Shown here: piece by piece, positions 1-7,143 of the stretch
Numbering within the stretch: position 1 is the stretch's first letter
How the letters are laid out: each line of letters opens with the position of its first letter
Origin: an uncultured Bacilli bacterium
GTDB lineage: Bacteria > Bacillota_I > Bacilli_A > RF39 > UBA660
Length of the DNA: 9,659 bases
Direction of reading: 5' to 3'
Assembly (NCBI GenBank): GCA_948874605.1
Contig: CAQRXS010000044.1
Location: forward strand, 1 to 9,659
Made by a program: the position numbers and the translations under genes
Notes under the pieces: generated by a model
What the model was told of the DNA's origin: nothing
Databases searched by the model: none
The model's input: the letters and a program-made list of their open reading frames with translations, nothing else

Positions 1-75
1 TACCGCTTGAGCAAGTAAATGCGCGCAACTATGGTTAAGTCTTTTTAAATCTTCATTTTCTTTTATATTTATCAT
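1..75 (-). CDS. thrS: Threonyl-tRNA synthetase, N-terminal fragment (runs off the window)
   Basis: Only the first 25 codons are present; the gene continues past position 1. The visible peptide contains NHSCAHLLAQAV, which matches the HxxxH (HSxAH) start of the ThrRS N2 editing domain. In full-length ThrRS this motif lies after an N-terminal TGS domain of about 60 residues. Here it begins at residue 15, so the protein seems to lack the TGS domain, as some Mollicutes ThrRS do. The ATG follows an AAGGAA ribosome binding site by 8-9 nt, which supports this start. It lies 26 bp after the rnr stop codon with no terminator between, so it is probably co-transcribed with rnr behind the T-box leader. 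If correct, it would charge tRNA-Thr in the cytoplasm. The call rests on a short motif; AlaRS or AlaX editing domains also carry HxxxH, but the flanking residues fit ThrRS better. Confidence 0.7.
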   Translation of the reverse strand, partial: MINIKENEDLKRLNHSCAHLLAQAV

Positions 76-101
76 AATATATTTCCTTCTTTCTGTATTT
101 T

Positions 102-2399
102 TTATTTTTTTAATTTAAGAGTAGCATTTGTTGTGTTATTGTTTCTAAAATAAAGAACGTTATTTTGAACTTCAAAATTATTTTCAATCACAATTTTATC
201 ACCTAAACGATATACTTGCCCAAATGAATCAATTAAAACGTTTACAACACTATCCCATTTAAAACTCTTGTTCAAAGGAATAACTCCTAATATCCCTTCT
301 TTTGTTTTAACATAAATTTTTTCTTTCATAAAACAAACAATTTCAACACTTATTTCGGATTCCTGTTGTGTTAGAAAGAAATTATTTAATACTATTCGAT
401 TTGCCTTTTGTTCAAGTTGATCAGCAAGTTGTTGACGTTCTGTAAAATGACTACACAATTGAGGCAATATTTCTCTTATTTCTTCTATCTCATAGGCATT
501 TTTATTCCCATTAAGTAGTGAGCCTATCACATAATGATTTATGAGATCACTCGCTTTTCGAATTGGTGATGACATAGTACCATAGCAATCTAAAGCAAGA
601 GCATAATGTCCTTCGTTTTTAGCACCATAATAAGCTCTAGGAAAAGCTTTCAGAAAAAATTCAGCGAAACATTTTGCTTCTTCCTCTGTTTTAGAACTAC
701 ATAAATTCCTTATATATTTTTGCAAATAAGCAGGATTTTCTATATTTCGAATCTTTTGTTTAATTTTAGCATCTTGCTTTAAAAACTGATTCAATTTTAT
801 TGCATCTAATGGTGAAGGATTAGGATGATTCCGAAAAATAAAAGGCAAATCTAACCAATAAGCGTATTGCGATGCAGTCTCATTTGCCTTTAACATGAAA
901 TTCTCTATCATGATTTCAGCAAAGCCTCGTTGTTTTTCTATAATGTTTACTGGTTCTCCAGATAAATTATATTCGCATTTTAGTTCGTTAGAATCAATAA
1001 TGATACTTCCACGTTCTATACGCTTTTTCGTTAAAATTCCAGATAATTCTTTCATTTTATACAATGTTTGTTTATAGCTTTCATATTCATAGATTTCCAT
1101 ACCATTTAAAACTTTATTTACAGAATCGTAATCCATTTTCATAGAACTTCTTATAATACTATGGAAAATATCAAAATTAACCACTTGGCCTTCCTCATTA
1201 AAATCCATCATTATTGTTTTTGTCATCTTATCTCCGTTAGAATTTAACGAACATAGCTCATCAGATAATTTTGATGGAAATTGTGGAATCACTATATTGC
1301 CTGGATAAGCACTACAACCACGTTTTATTGCTTCTTGAAATAATTCTGTATGAAAATTCACGTAATAATCAACATCTGCAATATGGACATAGAGTCTATA
1401 TAGAGAACCGATTATTTCTAATGATACCGCGTCATCCAAATCTTTAGCTGTTTTAGGATCAATAGTAAAGGTAAGTAAGTTTCTCAAATCTCGTCGATTT
1501 TGTGTTAAAAGAATATTTGGGAGAATTTTTGATGCCTCTTCTAATGCTTTTTTTGGAAATTCTATTGAAAATCCATTTTCTATCGCTAATGCTTTTAAAT
1601 CATCATTCATAGTTGTACTTGGAATCACTTGTATTAAATCTAACTCATAGATGCCATTTGGATTTTTCTCACCAATTTTGGCCACTATTTTAGTTCCTTC
1701 TGCCCAAAAAGAGGATTCGTTCAACTCTACAGGAAATGGTTCAGTTTCAATAGGAACCCATCTACCATGTTGGTACACAAACACATGATTTTCTTGATTT
1801 CGCTTTATTATATCTATAACTTGAGCTCTATACTCATCTTTTGACTTTAAAATTTTAAGCGTTACCTCATCTTTAGGAAAAGCTCCATTTAAATCGTTAG
1901 CAAGAACAACAATTTGTCTATTTTCTAATTCTACGTAGTACCTATTACTTTTTGAATACTTCTTTAACACACCTTTACAGAAAAAGTCTTGTGATTGCTT
2001 CGGTTTTCGTAAAGTAACTACATGAACAACTCGTCCTTTCACAAGTTTCTTATGTTTCAAAGACTGTGTTATTTTCTTTTCTACATAAACAGTATCTCCT
2101 ACTTTAGCGTCCATTAAATCTTTATAATCAATAGATATTCTGTTGCCTTTTCCTACATTAATATAGTATTGATTTTGATTAGATAACTTTAAAACTCCAC
2201 ATTGATAACAAAAATCAGAAGGAACTTTACTCAATAAATCCAGTTCATCTGTAAATATCTTACCTGATTTTTCAAGTTCAAATAAAATATCATAAAACTC
2301 GAATCTATTTTCTTCAGAAATTGAAAAGAATCTTTCTAGCTCCTCTATCTGATATTTTTTATTATCTTTCATCCCTTTTAAAATACTATTTAACTCCAT
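102..2399 (-). CDS. rnr: Ribonuclease R (RNB-family 3'-5' exoribonuclease)
   Basis: A 765-residue protein, the usual RNase R length. RNase R is a processive, hydrolytic 3'-5' exonuclease that degrades structured RNA, rRNA fragments and tmRNA-tagged messages. Order of parts: a winged-helix-like N-terminus (about 1-55), cold-shock/OB domains (about 65-260), the RNB catalytic domain (about 300-640) and a C-terminal S1 domain (about 682-740). The four metal-binding aspartates are present in TIDPKTAKDLDDAV (D314, D320, D322, D323). EIMIENFMLKANE (495-507) and FRNHPNPSPL (522-531) are family motifs. The usual SPIRRYxDLxxH motif appears as SPIRKASDLINH (611-622), so this copy is diverged near the catalytic arginine. 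The ribosome binding site is weak (AAAGAAG, 5-6 nt before ATG). It is the first gene after a T-box leader and is followed by the putative thrS, suggesting that uncharged tRNA induces it. RNase II is the alternative, but the length and N-terminal helix-turn-helix favour RNase R. Confidence 0.92.
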   Translation of the reverse strand: MELNSILKGMKDNKKYQIEELERFFSISEENRFEFYDILFELEKSGKIFTDELDLLSKVPSDFCYQCGVLKLSNQNQYYINVGKGNRISIDYKDLMDAKVGDTVYVEKKITQSLKHKKLVKGRVVHVVTLRKPKQSQDFFCKGVLKKYSKSNRYYVELENRQIVVLANDLNGAFPKDEVTLKILKSKDEYRAQVIDIIKRNQENHVFVYQHGRWVPIETEPFPVELNESSFWAEGTKIVAKIGEKNPNGIYELDLIQVIPSTTMNDDLKALAIENGFSIEFPKKALEEASKILPNILLTQNRRDLRNLLTFTIDPKTAKDLDDAVSLEIIGSLYRLYVHIADVDYYVNFHTELFQEAIKRGCSAYPGNIVIPQFPSKLSDELCSLNSNGDKMTKTIMMDFNEEGQVVNFDIFHSIIRSSMKMDYDSVNKVLNGMEIYEYESYKQTLYKMKELSGILTKKRIERGSIIIDSNELKCEYNLSGEPVNIIEKQRGFAEIMIENFMLKANETASQYAYWLDLPFIFRNHPNPSPLDAIKLNQFLKQDAKIKQKIRNIENPAYLQKYIRNLCSSKTEEEAKCFAEFFLKAFPRAYYGAKNEGHYALALDCYGTMSSPIRKASDLINHYVIGSLLNGNKNAYEIEEIREILPQLCSHFTERQQLADQLEQKANRIVLNNFFLTQQESEISVEIVCFMKEKIYVKTKEGILGVIPLNKSFKWDSVVNVLIDSFGQVYRLGDKIVIENNFEVQNNVLYFRNNNTTNATLKLKK

Positions 2400-2470
2400 A
2401 ATTTCTTCTTTCTAGCGCTTTTATTCTATTTACTACACTTTTTTGTAAATCTTATACCCTCTTATAAAGC

Positions 2471-2514
2471 AAAAAAGGATAATACCATAGGAGTCAATCA
2501 TGACGGTACCATCC
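2471..2514 (-). terminator. T-box attenuator terminator
   Basis: GGATGGTACC (2514-2505) pairs over 10 bp, with two G-U wobbles, with GGTATTATCC (2486-2477), followed by six T (2476-2471). The 5' arm includes the T-box bulge, so this hairpin and the antiterminator are mutually exclusive. It would stop transcription before rnr when the cognate tRNA is charged. Confidence 0.85.
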
Positions 2515-2656
2515 TTTTATTTTCTTAATTCTTGTTAACGAGCTTCCCCGGACCTTATTAGGCCTCTCTCAAAAGGAGTAATAAAAGAACTTATTGTTTA
2601 GTCGCACCCTACCTAAACTCTCTTTGAAATAAAATTTCTTTTACCATATCTTTTGA
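2471..2656 (-). promoter_or_regulatory. T-box riboswitch leader upstream of rnr-thrS
   Basis: Read on the minus strand, the leader has the full T-box layout. Stem I: TCAAAAG (2656-2650) pairs with CTTTTGA (2575-2569), AAAAGAA (2642-2636) with TTCTTTT (2589-2583), and GTTTAG with CTAAAC around a loop containing GGTGCGA; an AGAGAG element precedes that hairpin. The specifier-type internal loop between the lower stems is ATTACTC (2582-2576). A small hairpin GGCCT/AGGTC follows. The antiterminator is exact: AGGA, bulge TGGTACC, GTCA, loop, TGAC, TCCT (2515-2489). TGGT in the bulge would pair with an uncharged tRNA ending ACCA. The loop contains ACT (Thr, 2579-2577), which agrees with the putative thrS downstream, but ATT (Ile) and TTA (Leu) are also readable, so tRNA identity is inferred. 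Uncharged tRNA would stabilise the antiterminator and allow transcription into rnr. Confidence 0.88.
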
Positions 2657-2676
2657 TTTGCGATTTACAAATTAAT

Positions 2677-2703
2677 ATTATCATGTCTTTTTCACTTATT
2701 CAA
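2677..2703 (-). promoter_or_regulatory. Candidate sigma-A promoter for the T-box/rnr unit
   Basis: TTGAAT (2703-2698) as -35 lies 15 nt before GATAAT (2682-2677) and 17 nt before the overlapping TAATAT (2680-2675). Either -10 would start the transcript a few bases to about 20 bases before T-box stem I at 2656, which is where a leader promoter is expected. The hexamers are imperfect, so the call is tentative. Confidence 0.4.
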
Positions 2704-2754
2704 GAAAATTATTAAATAAATTCACAATTTTCGTTTATTTCTCACAAGTTTAAA

Positions 2755-2783
2755 TTGACTTATAGATGTTATTTTGTTAAAAT
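2755..2783 (+). promoter_or_regulatory. Sigma-A promoter for rpmB
   Basis: TTGACT (2755-2760) and TAAAAT (2778-2783) are separated by exactly 17 nt, each matching the consensus at five of six bases. The predicted transcript start near 2790 is about 25 nt before the rpmB ATG. The promoter is divergent from the rnr leader promoter about 50 bp away, so the 2657-2815 stretch is a shared divergent control region. Confidence 0.65.
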
Positions 2784-2815
2784 TTTTAAAGAAAAGGAAA
2801 CGTGGAGGTGAAATT

Positions 2816-2974
2816 ATGGCAAAAAAAGTATCAAATAAAAAACCTTTAGTAGTGAATGACAGAAGTCATGCTTTAAACGCAACAAAAAGACGTCAAAAAC
2901 CAAATTTTCAAAAGAAAACAATTAATGGCGAAAAAGTGATAATCACTGCTCGTGAAGCAAAAAAAGTTGCATAA
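2816..2974 (+). CDS. rpmB: Large-subunit ribosomal protein bL28
   Basis: A 52-residue basic protein. The stretch NDRSHALNATKRRQKPNFQKK (residues 14-34) matches the bL28 signature (GNNxSHAxNxTKRxxxxNLQ), and the C-terminal VIITAREAKKVA fits the final strand and helix of L28. It binds 23S rRNA near the E site and helps final assembly of the 50S subunit. The protein is shorter than the common 61-64 residues and has no cysteines, so it is the zinc-free form. The chosen ATG has a strong site, GGAGGTG, 5 nt upstream. A longer in-frame reading from TTG at 2774 is rejected because that codon lies inside the promoter and before the predicted transcript start. In B. subtilis rpmB also lies near the rpe end of the prpC-prkC-rsgA-rpe block and in the opposite orientation, so synteny supports the call. 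Confidence 0.88.
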   Translation: MAKKVSNKKPLVVNDRSHALNATKRRQKPNFQKKTINGEKVIITAREAKKVA

Positions 2975-2977
2975 ATT

Positions 2978-2998
2978 CTTCCTATTTGGAAGTTTTTT
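2978..2998 (+). terminator. Intrinsic terminator of rpmB
   Basis: CTTCC (2978-2982), loop TATTT, GGAAG (2988-2992), then six T. The stem is only 5 bp, but it starts 4 nt after the rpmB stop. Read from the other strand, the rpe transcript meets eight T directly after its stop (3012-3005) but no good hairpin of its own before this one, so termination of the rpe operon here is unclear. Confidence 0.6.
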
Positions 2999-3022
2999 AT
3001 TGCCAAAAAAAAGAAGAATTCT

Positions 3023-3655
3023 TTATCCTCTTAATACTTTTAAATTTTTTTCTATCTCGCTACTCAAACAAATATAGGAACCACTCACCGCGATATCAAC
3101 CAAATCGCGAACCATAGAAATAGTTTCATCATTAATACCACCATCTACAGAAATTAAAAAATTAGAATTATTTTCTTTTTTAAGTTTTATAAGCTTTTCA
3201 AGTTTATTTTTAGTACTTTCCAAAAACTTTTGACCACCATAACCAGGTGTAACACTCATGAGAAGCACTAGATCTACACAATCAAAATAATCATCTAAAG
3301 CAGCTAAAGGTGTATCTGGGTTTATTGCTAAACCGCATTTAATTCCTAACCCATGAATTTTTTCAATATACTTTTTGACATTTTCAATTTCAATAGGAAT
3401 CGTAATAAAAGCAGGATTTAAAATTGCGAAAGCTTCAATTTCTTTTTCAGGACTTTGAACCATCAAATGCATATCCAAAGACTTCCTTGCCATTTGAAAC
3501 AAAGAAAGCACTTCGTCTATTTCATAATTTCTTTCTCCCGCAAAAACACCATCTGTTAAATCAACATGAATAAAATCACAACTCGATTTTTCTAACTCTT
3601 CAATAGCTTCTTTTTTTCCATTTTTATTTTTTAAATAGGACACAGATACTTTCAT
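3023..3655 (-). CDS. rpe: Ribulose-phosphate 3-epimerase
   Basis: A 210-residue TIM-barrel enzyme that interconverts D-ribulose 5-phosphate and D-xylulose 5-phosphate in the non-oxidative pentose phosphate pathway. Metal and catalytic residues are visible in order: FIHVDLTDG (H30, D32; usual HxDxMDG), DMHLMV (H63; usual DVHLM), MSVTPGYGGQKF (133-144; usual MSVNPGFGGQ) and ISVDGGIN (D171). Phosphate-binding glycines occur in VSGSYI (190-195). The usual PSxLxAD start is altered to VSVSYLKN. Two positions differ from common forms (T34 for M, T136 for N), but the active-site set is complete. The ATG overlaps the rsgA stop by 4 nt (ATGA), with GAGGAG 8 nt upstream, so translational coupling is likely. 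It is the last gene of the operon. The adjacent thiN found in B. subtilis is absent. Confidence 0.9.
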   Translation of the reverse strand: MKVSVSYLKNKNGKKEAIEELEKSSCDFIHVDLTDGVFAGERNYEIDEVLSLFQMARKSLDMHLMVQSPEKEIEAFAILNPAFITIPIEIENVKKYIEKIHGLGIKCGLAINPDTPLAALDDYFDCVDLVLLMSVTPGYGGQKFLESTKNKLEKLIKLKKENNSNFLISVDGGINDETISMVRDLVDIAVSGSYICLSSEIEKNLKVLRG

Positions 3656-4479
3656 TTTTTCAACTCCTCAATTATTTTCTTATAAGATTCATAACGACTT
3701 TCCATAATCTCATCACTTTGAACCTTTTCCTTCACAACACAGCCAATTTCTTTTAAATGCAAACAATCTTGAAAACGACAAGTATAATGGGAAAATTCTA
3801 CAAAACAGTCTCTTATTTCCTCTTTTGAATAATTAAGTTCTAAACTTGAAAAACCCGGTGTATCACAAAAATAAACATCATGAATACAAAAGAATTCGCT
3901 ATGTCTAGTCGTGTGCTTACCACGATTTAAAGACGCAGAAATTTCATCCGTTTTCAAATTCAAATTTGGGGATAAATAGTTTAAGAAAGTACTTTTCCCT
4001 GCTCCTGTTTGTCCTGTCAAAACAACAAACTTTCCTTTTAAAAATTCTAGAATTTCTTTCGTATCTGTATTTTCAAAACAAGAGATACCGATTTTCTCAT
4101 AATAGTTTTTTATACTTCGGTATTCCTCTTTTTCTTCTAATAAATCTATTTTTGTAAAAACAATAACAGGTTCTATCTTATTTTTTATTACAGATACAAG
4201 CTCTTTATCTAATAAAAGTGCATTGAAATCTGGCTTTTTCATCGATGTAATAATCAAAGCACCATCAATATTTGCTACCGATGGTCTTTGAAGATTATTT
4301 TTTCTTGGAAGAATTTTTAAAATATACAAATTTTCTTCATCAAATTCACAAATATCTCCTACAAGAGGAACTTGCTTCTCATGACGAAACTTTCCTCTTG
4401 GAGTACAAATATATTCTTTTTTATTACTTAAAATAGTATAAGAATTACTAATATTTTTTACAATGCGCCCAGTTAACAT
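3652..4479 (-). CDS. rsgA: Ribosome small-subunit assembly GTPase RsgA (YloQ/YjeQ)
   Basis: 275 residues, slightly shorter than Bacillus YloQ. RsgA checks late 30S maturation and is stimulated by the subunit. The N-terminal OB-fold (about 1-65) is followed by a circularly permuted GTPase domain, with motifs in the diagnostic order G4 (TKID, 109-112), G1 (GQTGAGKST, 156-164), G2 (RGKHTTRH, 186-193) and G3 (DTPG, 206-209). The C-terminal zinc motif is CRFQDCLHLKEIGC, with C234, C239, H241 and C247. The start ATG lies inside the end of prkC (7-nt overlap), with AGGGA close by, so it should be translated by coupling. In Bacillus and Staphylococcus the PASTA-kinase pair and this GTPase are functionally linked through phosphorylation; the shared operon fits that, but it is inference for this organism. 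Confidence 0.93.
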   Translation of the reverse strand: MLTGRIVKNISNSYTILSNKKEYICTPRGKFRHEKQVPLVGDICEFDEENLYILKILPRKNNLQRPSVANIDGALIITSMKKPDFNALLLDKELVSVIKNKIEPVIVFTKIDLLEEKEEYRSIKNYYEKIGISCFENTDTKEILEFLKGKFVVLTGQTGAGKSTFLNYLSPNLNLKTDEISASLNRGKHTTRHSEFFCIHDVYFCDTPGFSSLELNYSKEEIRDCFVEFSHYTCRFQDCLHLKEIGCVVKEKVQSDEIMESRYESYKKIIEELKK

Positions 4480-6251
4480 AATCCCTGCTCTTTACATCCA
4501 GTTGGATCATTATTTGTTGCCGAATTCTTCTTCTCTTTAGCCACTGTTATTTTAATCGTTGTATTTTCTGCAATTCTCGTACCAGCTTTACGACTTTGTT
4601 CAATAACAGTACCAGCAGCTTTTGTACTTTCTCTTTCTTCTTTTTCCACTGTAACATTATAATCTTTTAAATAATCTACAACTCTTTCATAAGTGTATCC
4701 TTCTTTCACAAAATCAGGATATTTGTTTGTTGGTATATAAAGCGTTACTGTATCATCTTTTCCAAGTTTTTCGCCTTCTTTAGGAGATTGATCCACGATA
4801 ATTTCCTTTTTAGCATCTTCTTTTGTATCTTTATAATCAAACTGAACTTTTAACCCAAGAGCCTCTAATTTACCTTTTACCTCATGATAGTTTGAGCCAG
4901 CGTAGTTTTCTAATGTAATTTTAGTATCTCCTTCACTCACCCATAGAGTTACCTCAGTCCCTTTCGTTCTTTTGGTATTTGCAAGAGGAGATGTTTTCAC
5001 AACTTTACCTAGACTTATACTTTCGGAAGCAATTCTTTGTTGTTCTGTGGCAACTGTAAAACCAGCATCTTGAAGCGTTTTTAGGGCATCTTCTACCGTA
5101 TAATCTGTTACATCAGGTATATTTAATTCCTTACTAGAAGTTAGCCACGGAATTAATACTACTACCGTTGTAATTGCAACAACCAAAAAGGTAAAAATTG
5201 AGGCCAAAATAATCAATAATTTATTTTCCTTTTTCAAATCATTTTTGGTAATTTTCTTTGCCAATACTTCTTCCTCTCTTTCCTCTACTTTTTTTGATTT
5301 TTTTTCAGGTTCTGATTTTTTCTTGTTATTTCCCTTTTCTTCCGTTTGAACACTTTTCTTAGAAACTTTAAGTTTTGTATCTTCAGACTCGGAATAAGGA
5401 AGAATAATCTTCTTTTCATTTTGACGTTCTTCATCCATACACGTTAACAAATCATTATGCATTTCTCTTGCATCCGCATATCGATTTTTAGGATTTTTGG
5501 CAGTAGATTTAAGAATAATATTTTCAATACTTTGTGGTAAGTTAGGGAGTTTCTCACGAATACTTGGAATTGACTCTTTTAAATGTTTCAAGGCAATTTC
5601 AACCGCGTTATCTCCCTTATACGGAAGAGAGCCTGTCAATAATTCATACATAACAATTCCCATAGAATAAATATCACTTTGAAGAGTGGAACCTTTACCA
5701 TTTGCTTGCTCTGGCGGAAGATAATGAACACTTCCCATCACAGAATTTGTTTGCGTAAGTTGGGTCGAATTCATAGCCATAGCAATACCAAAATCCATTA
5801 TTTTTACCAAACCGTTTTCAAGAATCATGATATTTTGAGGTTTAATATCACGGTGAATAATATAAGAATCATGCGCTACACTTAATCCATCTGTTATTTG
5901 AAGCATAATATCAATTACTTCACTCGTAGTGAGCTTACCACGCTTTTTTATGAGTTCCTTTAAATGACGTCCCTCGACATATTCCATGACAATGTAATAT
6001 TGCCCATTATCCTCACCAACATCGTAAACTTCTACAATATTAGGATGAGCAAGGGAACTCGCAGAAAGAGCTTCTCTTTGAAAACGGCGTACAAATTTTT
6101 CGTCTCCAGCTAAGTCTCCTCTTAAAACTTTCACTGCAACATTACGATCTAAAATAGTATCATAAGCAAGATAAACATTGGCCATACCACCTTCACCAAT
6201 CGCTTTTATTATTTGATAACGATCACTAATTTTTTGACCCTTCATTATCAT
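4473..6251 (-). CDS. prkC: Membrane Ser/Thr protein kinase with PASTA repeats (PrkC/StkP type)
   Basis: 592 residues. The cytoplasmic kinase domain (about 10-270) has GEGGMANV (19-26), VAVKVL (catalytic K41), E60, the loop HRDIKPQN (133-140), DFG (153-155) and a Thr/Ser-rich activation segment ending PPEQ (179-182). A Lys/Glu-rich linker (about 275-345) leads to one membrane helix (about 345-369). Three PASTA repeats follow outside the cell (about 375-440, 442-508, 511-572), which in this family bind muropeptides or lipid II. The role is control of growth, cell-wall synthesis and dormancy exit, opposed by the neighbouring phosphatase PrpC. The start ATG overlaps the prpC stop (ATGA); a second ATG two codons later is possible. 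The last 20 or so residues form a short hydrophilic tail with two cysteines (586, 592). The gene is syntenic with Bacillus prkC. Confidence 0.95.
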   Translation of the reverse strand: MIMKGQKISDRYQIIKAIGEGGMANVYLAYDTILDRNVAVKVLRGDLAGDEKFVRRFQREALSASSLAHPNIVEVYDVGEDNGQYYIVMEYVEGRHLKELIKKRGKLTTSEVIDIMLQITDGLSVAHDSYIIHRDIKPQNIMILENGLVKIMDFGIAMAMNSTQLTQTNSVMGSVHYLPPEQANGKGSTLQSDIYSMGIVMYELLTGSLPYKGDNAVEIALKHLKESIPSIREKLPNLPQSIENIILKSTAKNPKNRYADAREMHNDLLTCMDEERQNEKKIILPYSESEDTKLKVSKKSVQTEEKGNNKKKSEPEKKSKKVEEREEEVLAKKITKNDLKKENKLLIILASIFTFLVVAITTVVVLIPWLTSSKELNIPDVTDYTVEDALKTLQDAGFTVATEQQRIASESISLGKVVKTSPLANTKRTKGTEVTLWVSEGDTKITLENYAGSNYHEVKGKLEALGLKVQFDYKDTKEDAKKEIIVDQSPKEGEKLGKDDTVTLYIPTNKYPDFVKEGYTYERVVDYLKDYNVTVEKEERESTKAAGTVIEQSRKAGTRIAENTTIKITVAKEKKNSATNNDPTGCKEQGLC

Positions 6252-6991
6252 TTTTCACACCCACTTTTCATATCTAAAAATGCGACTGAAATATTATCAT
6301 TTCCACCGCGCGCGTTACATTTGCGTATCAGCTTCTTTACTTTGTCCTCTATAGAAACTTCTTCTTCTAATACTTTTTCTATCTGCTCTACACTAAGCAT
6401 ATTTGTAAGACCATCACTACAAAGAAATATACCATCAACATCTCTTTCCACATCAAAAATATCAATATCAACTTTTTCAGAAGCTCCTAGTGCCTTCATT
6501 AAAACATTTTTTTTTGGATGAACTTTTGCTTCCTCTTCCGTTAAATCACCAGCAGCCACAAGTAAACTAACTAAAGTGTGATCTTTTGTTACTTTATGAA
6601 GCCTGCCATTTTTTAAAACAAAACCAGAAGAATCCCCAATATTTCCAAACAACAAATAATTATCTGTTAAAAGAGCCAATACCAAAGTAGTTCCAAGACC
6701 GCTAGAATCAAAATGATTTTCTGCATATTCTAAGATTGCTTCATTAATTTCACTTACATTATCGGTTATCCAATTATATGCATCTTTCAAAGAGCCTATA
6801 CTGCTGATGCTCGAAAAACGTTTTCCAAAGTGTGTTACAGCAAGGCTAGATGCAACTTCTCCTGCACGATGACCACCCATACCATCTGCCACTAAAAGCA
6901 AATTCTCTCCACTTGCATTTTTTACAATTGTTACGGAGTCTTCGTTATGGCTACGCACTTTTCCAGCATCTGTTAAATAATATGATTTCAT
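6248..6991 (-). CDS. prpC: PP2C-family Ser/Thr protein phosphatase PrpC/Stp
   Basis: 247 residues, close to the family length of about 250, soluble, with no signal or membrane segment. PP2C motifs in order: RSHNEDS (13-19), VADGMGGH (34-41), GLGTTLVLAL (98-107), GNIGDSSGFVL (116-126), CSDGLTNML (191-199) and GGNDNISVAFLD (229-240). The metal-binding aspartates D18, D36, D193 and D232 are all present, so it should be an active Mn/Mg-dependent phosphatase. The GDSRxYx motif common in the family is GDSSGFV here. It would dephosphorylate PrkC and its substrates. It is the first gene of the prpC-prkC-rsgA-rpe operon. The ATG has a strong site, GGAGG, 7 nt upstream. In B. subtilis rlmN precedes prpC; here the neighbour is an accessory surface-protein gene instead. 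Confidence 0.95.
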   Translation of the reverse strand: MKSYYLTDAGKVRSHNEDSVTIVKNASGENLLLVADGMGGHRAGEVASSLAVTHFGKRFSSISSIGSLKDAYNWITDNVSEINEAILEYAENHFDSSGLGTTLVLALLTDNYLLFGNIGDSSGFVLKNGRLHKVTKDHTLVSLLVAAGDLTEEEAKVHPKKNVLMKALGASEKVDIDIFDVERDVDGIFLCSDGLTNMLSVEQIEKVLEEEVSIEDKVKKLIRKCNARGGNDNISVAFLDMKSGCEK

Positions 6992-7030
6992 GTTTATACC
7001 TCCGAAAGAAAAATACTATTATTTTTCATT

Positions 7031-7036
7031 ATTATA
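7031..7036 (-). promoter_or_regulatory. Candidate -10 element of the prpC operon
   Basis: A perfect TATAAT lies 39 nt before the prpC ATG on the minus strand, with TG three bases upstream of it. No good -35 sits 17 nt further upstream (AATTTT there). The site falls between the terminator of the upstream gene and the prpC ribosome binding site, where an operon promoter is needed. Confidence 0.45.
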
Positions 7037-7087
7037 AGCATATCAAATTTTTTAAAATTCGTCTATTTCTTATGCATCCTTCCCATT

Positions 7088-7121
7088 AAAAATTAAAATT
7101 CCTGCCCTTTCTGGACAGAAA
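7088..7121 (-). terminator. Intrinsic terminator of the complete surface-protein gene
   Basis: On the minus strand TTTCTGTCC (7121-7113) pairs over 9 bp (two G-U) with GGGCAGGAA (7107-7099) around loop AGAAA, followed by TTTTAATTTTT. It starts 22 nt after the stop codon and insulates the surface-protein unit from prpC. Confidence 0.75.
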
Positions 7122-7143
7122 CTTTACATAAATTGACTAAAAG

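Noticed and set aside
2774..2815. Longer rpmB reading frame from TTG 2774
   Set aside because: The codon lies between the -35 and -10 of the rpmB promoter; ATG 2816 has GGAGGTG and fits L28.
3005..3022. Intrinsic terminator for the rpe operon at AGAATTCTTC followed by eight T
   Set aside because: The palindrome has no room for a loop; only a 3-bp stem would form, so it is not called as a terminator.
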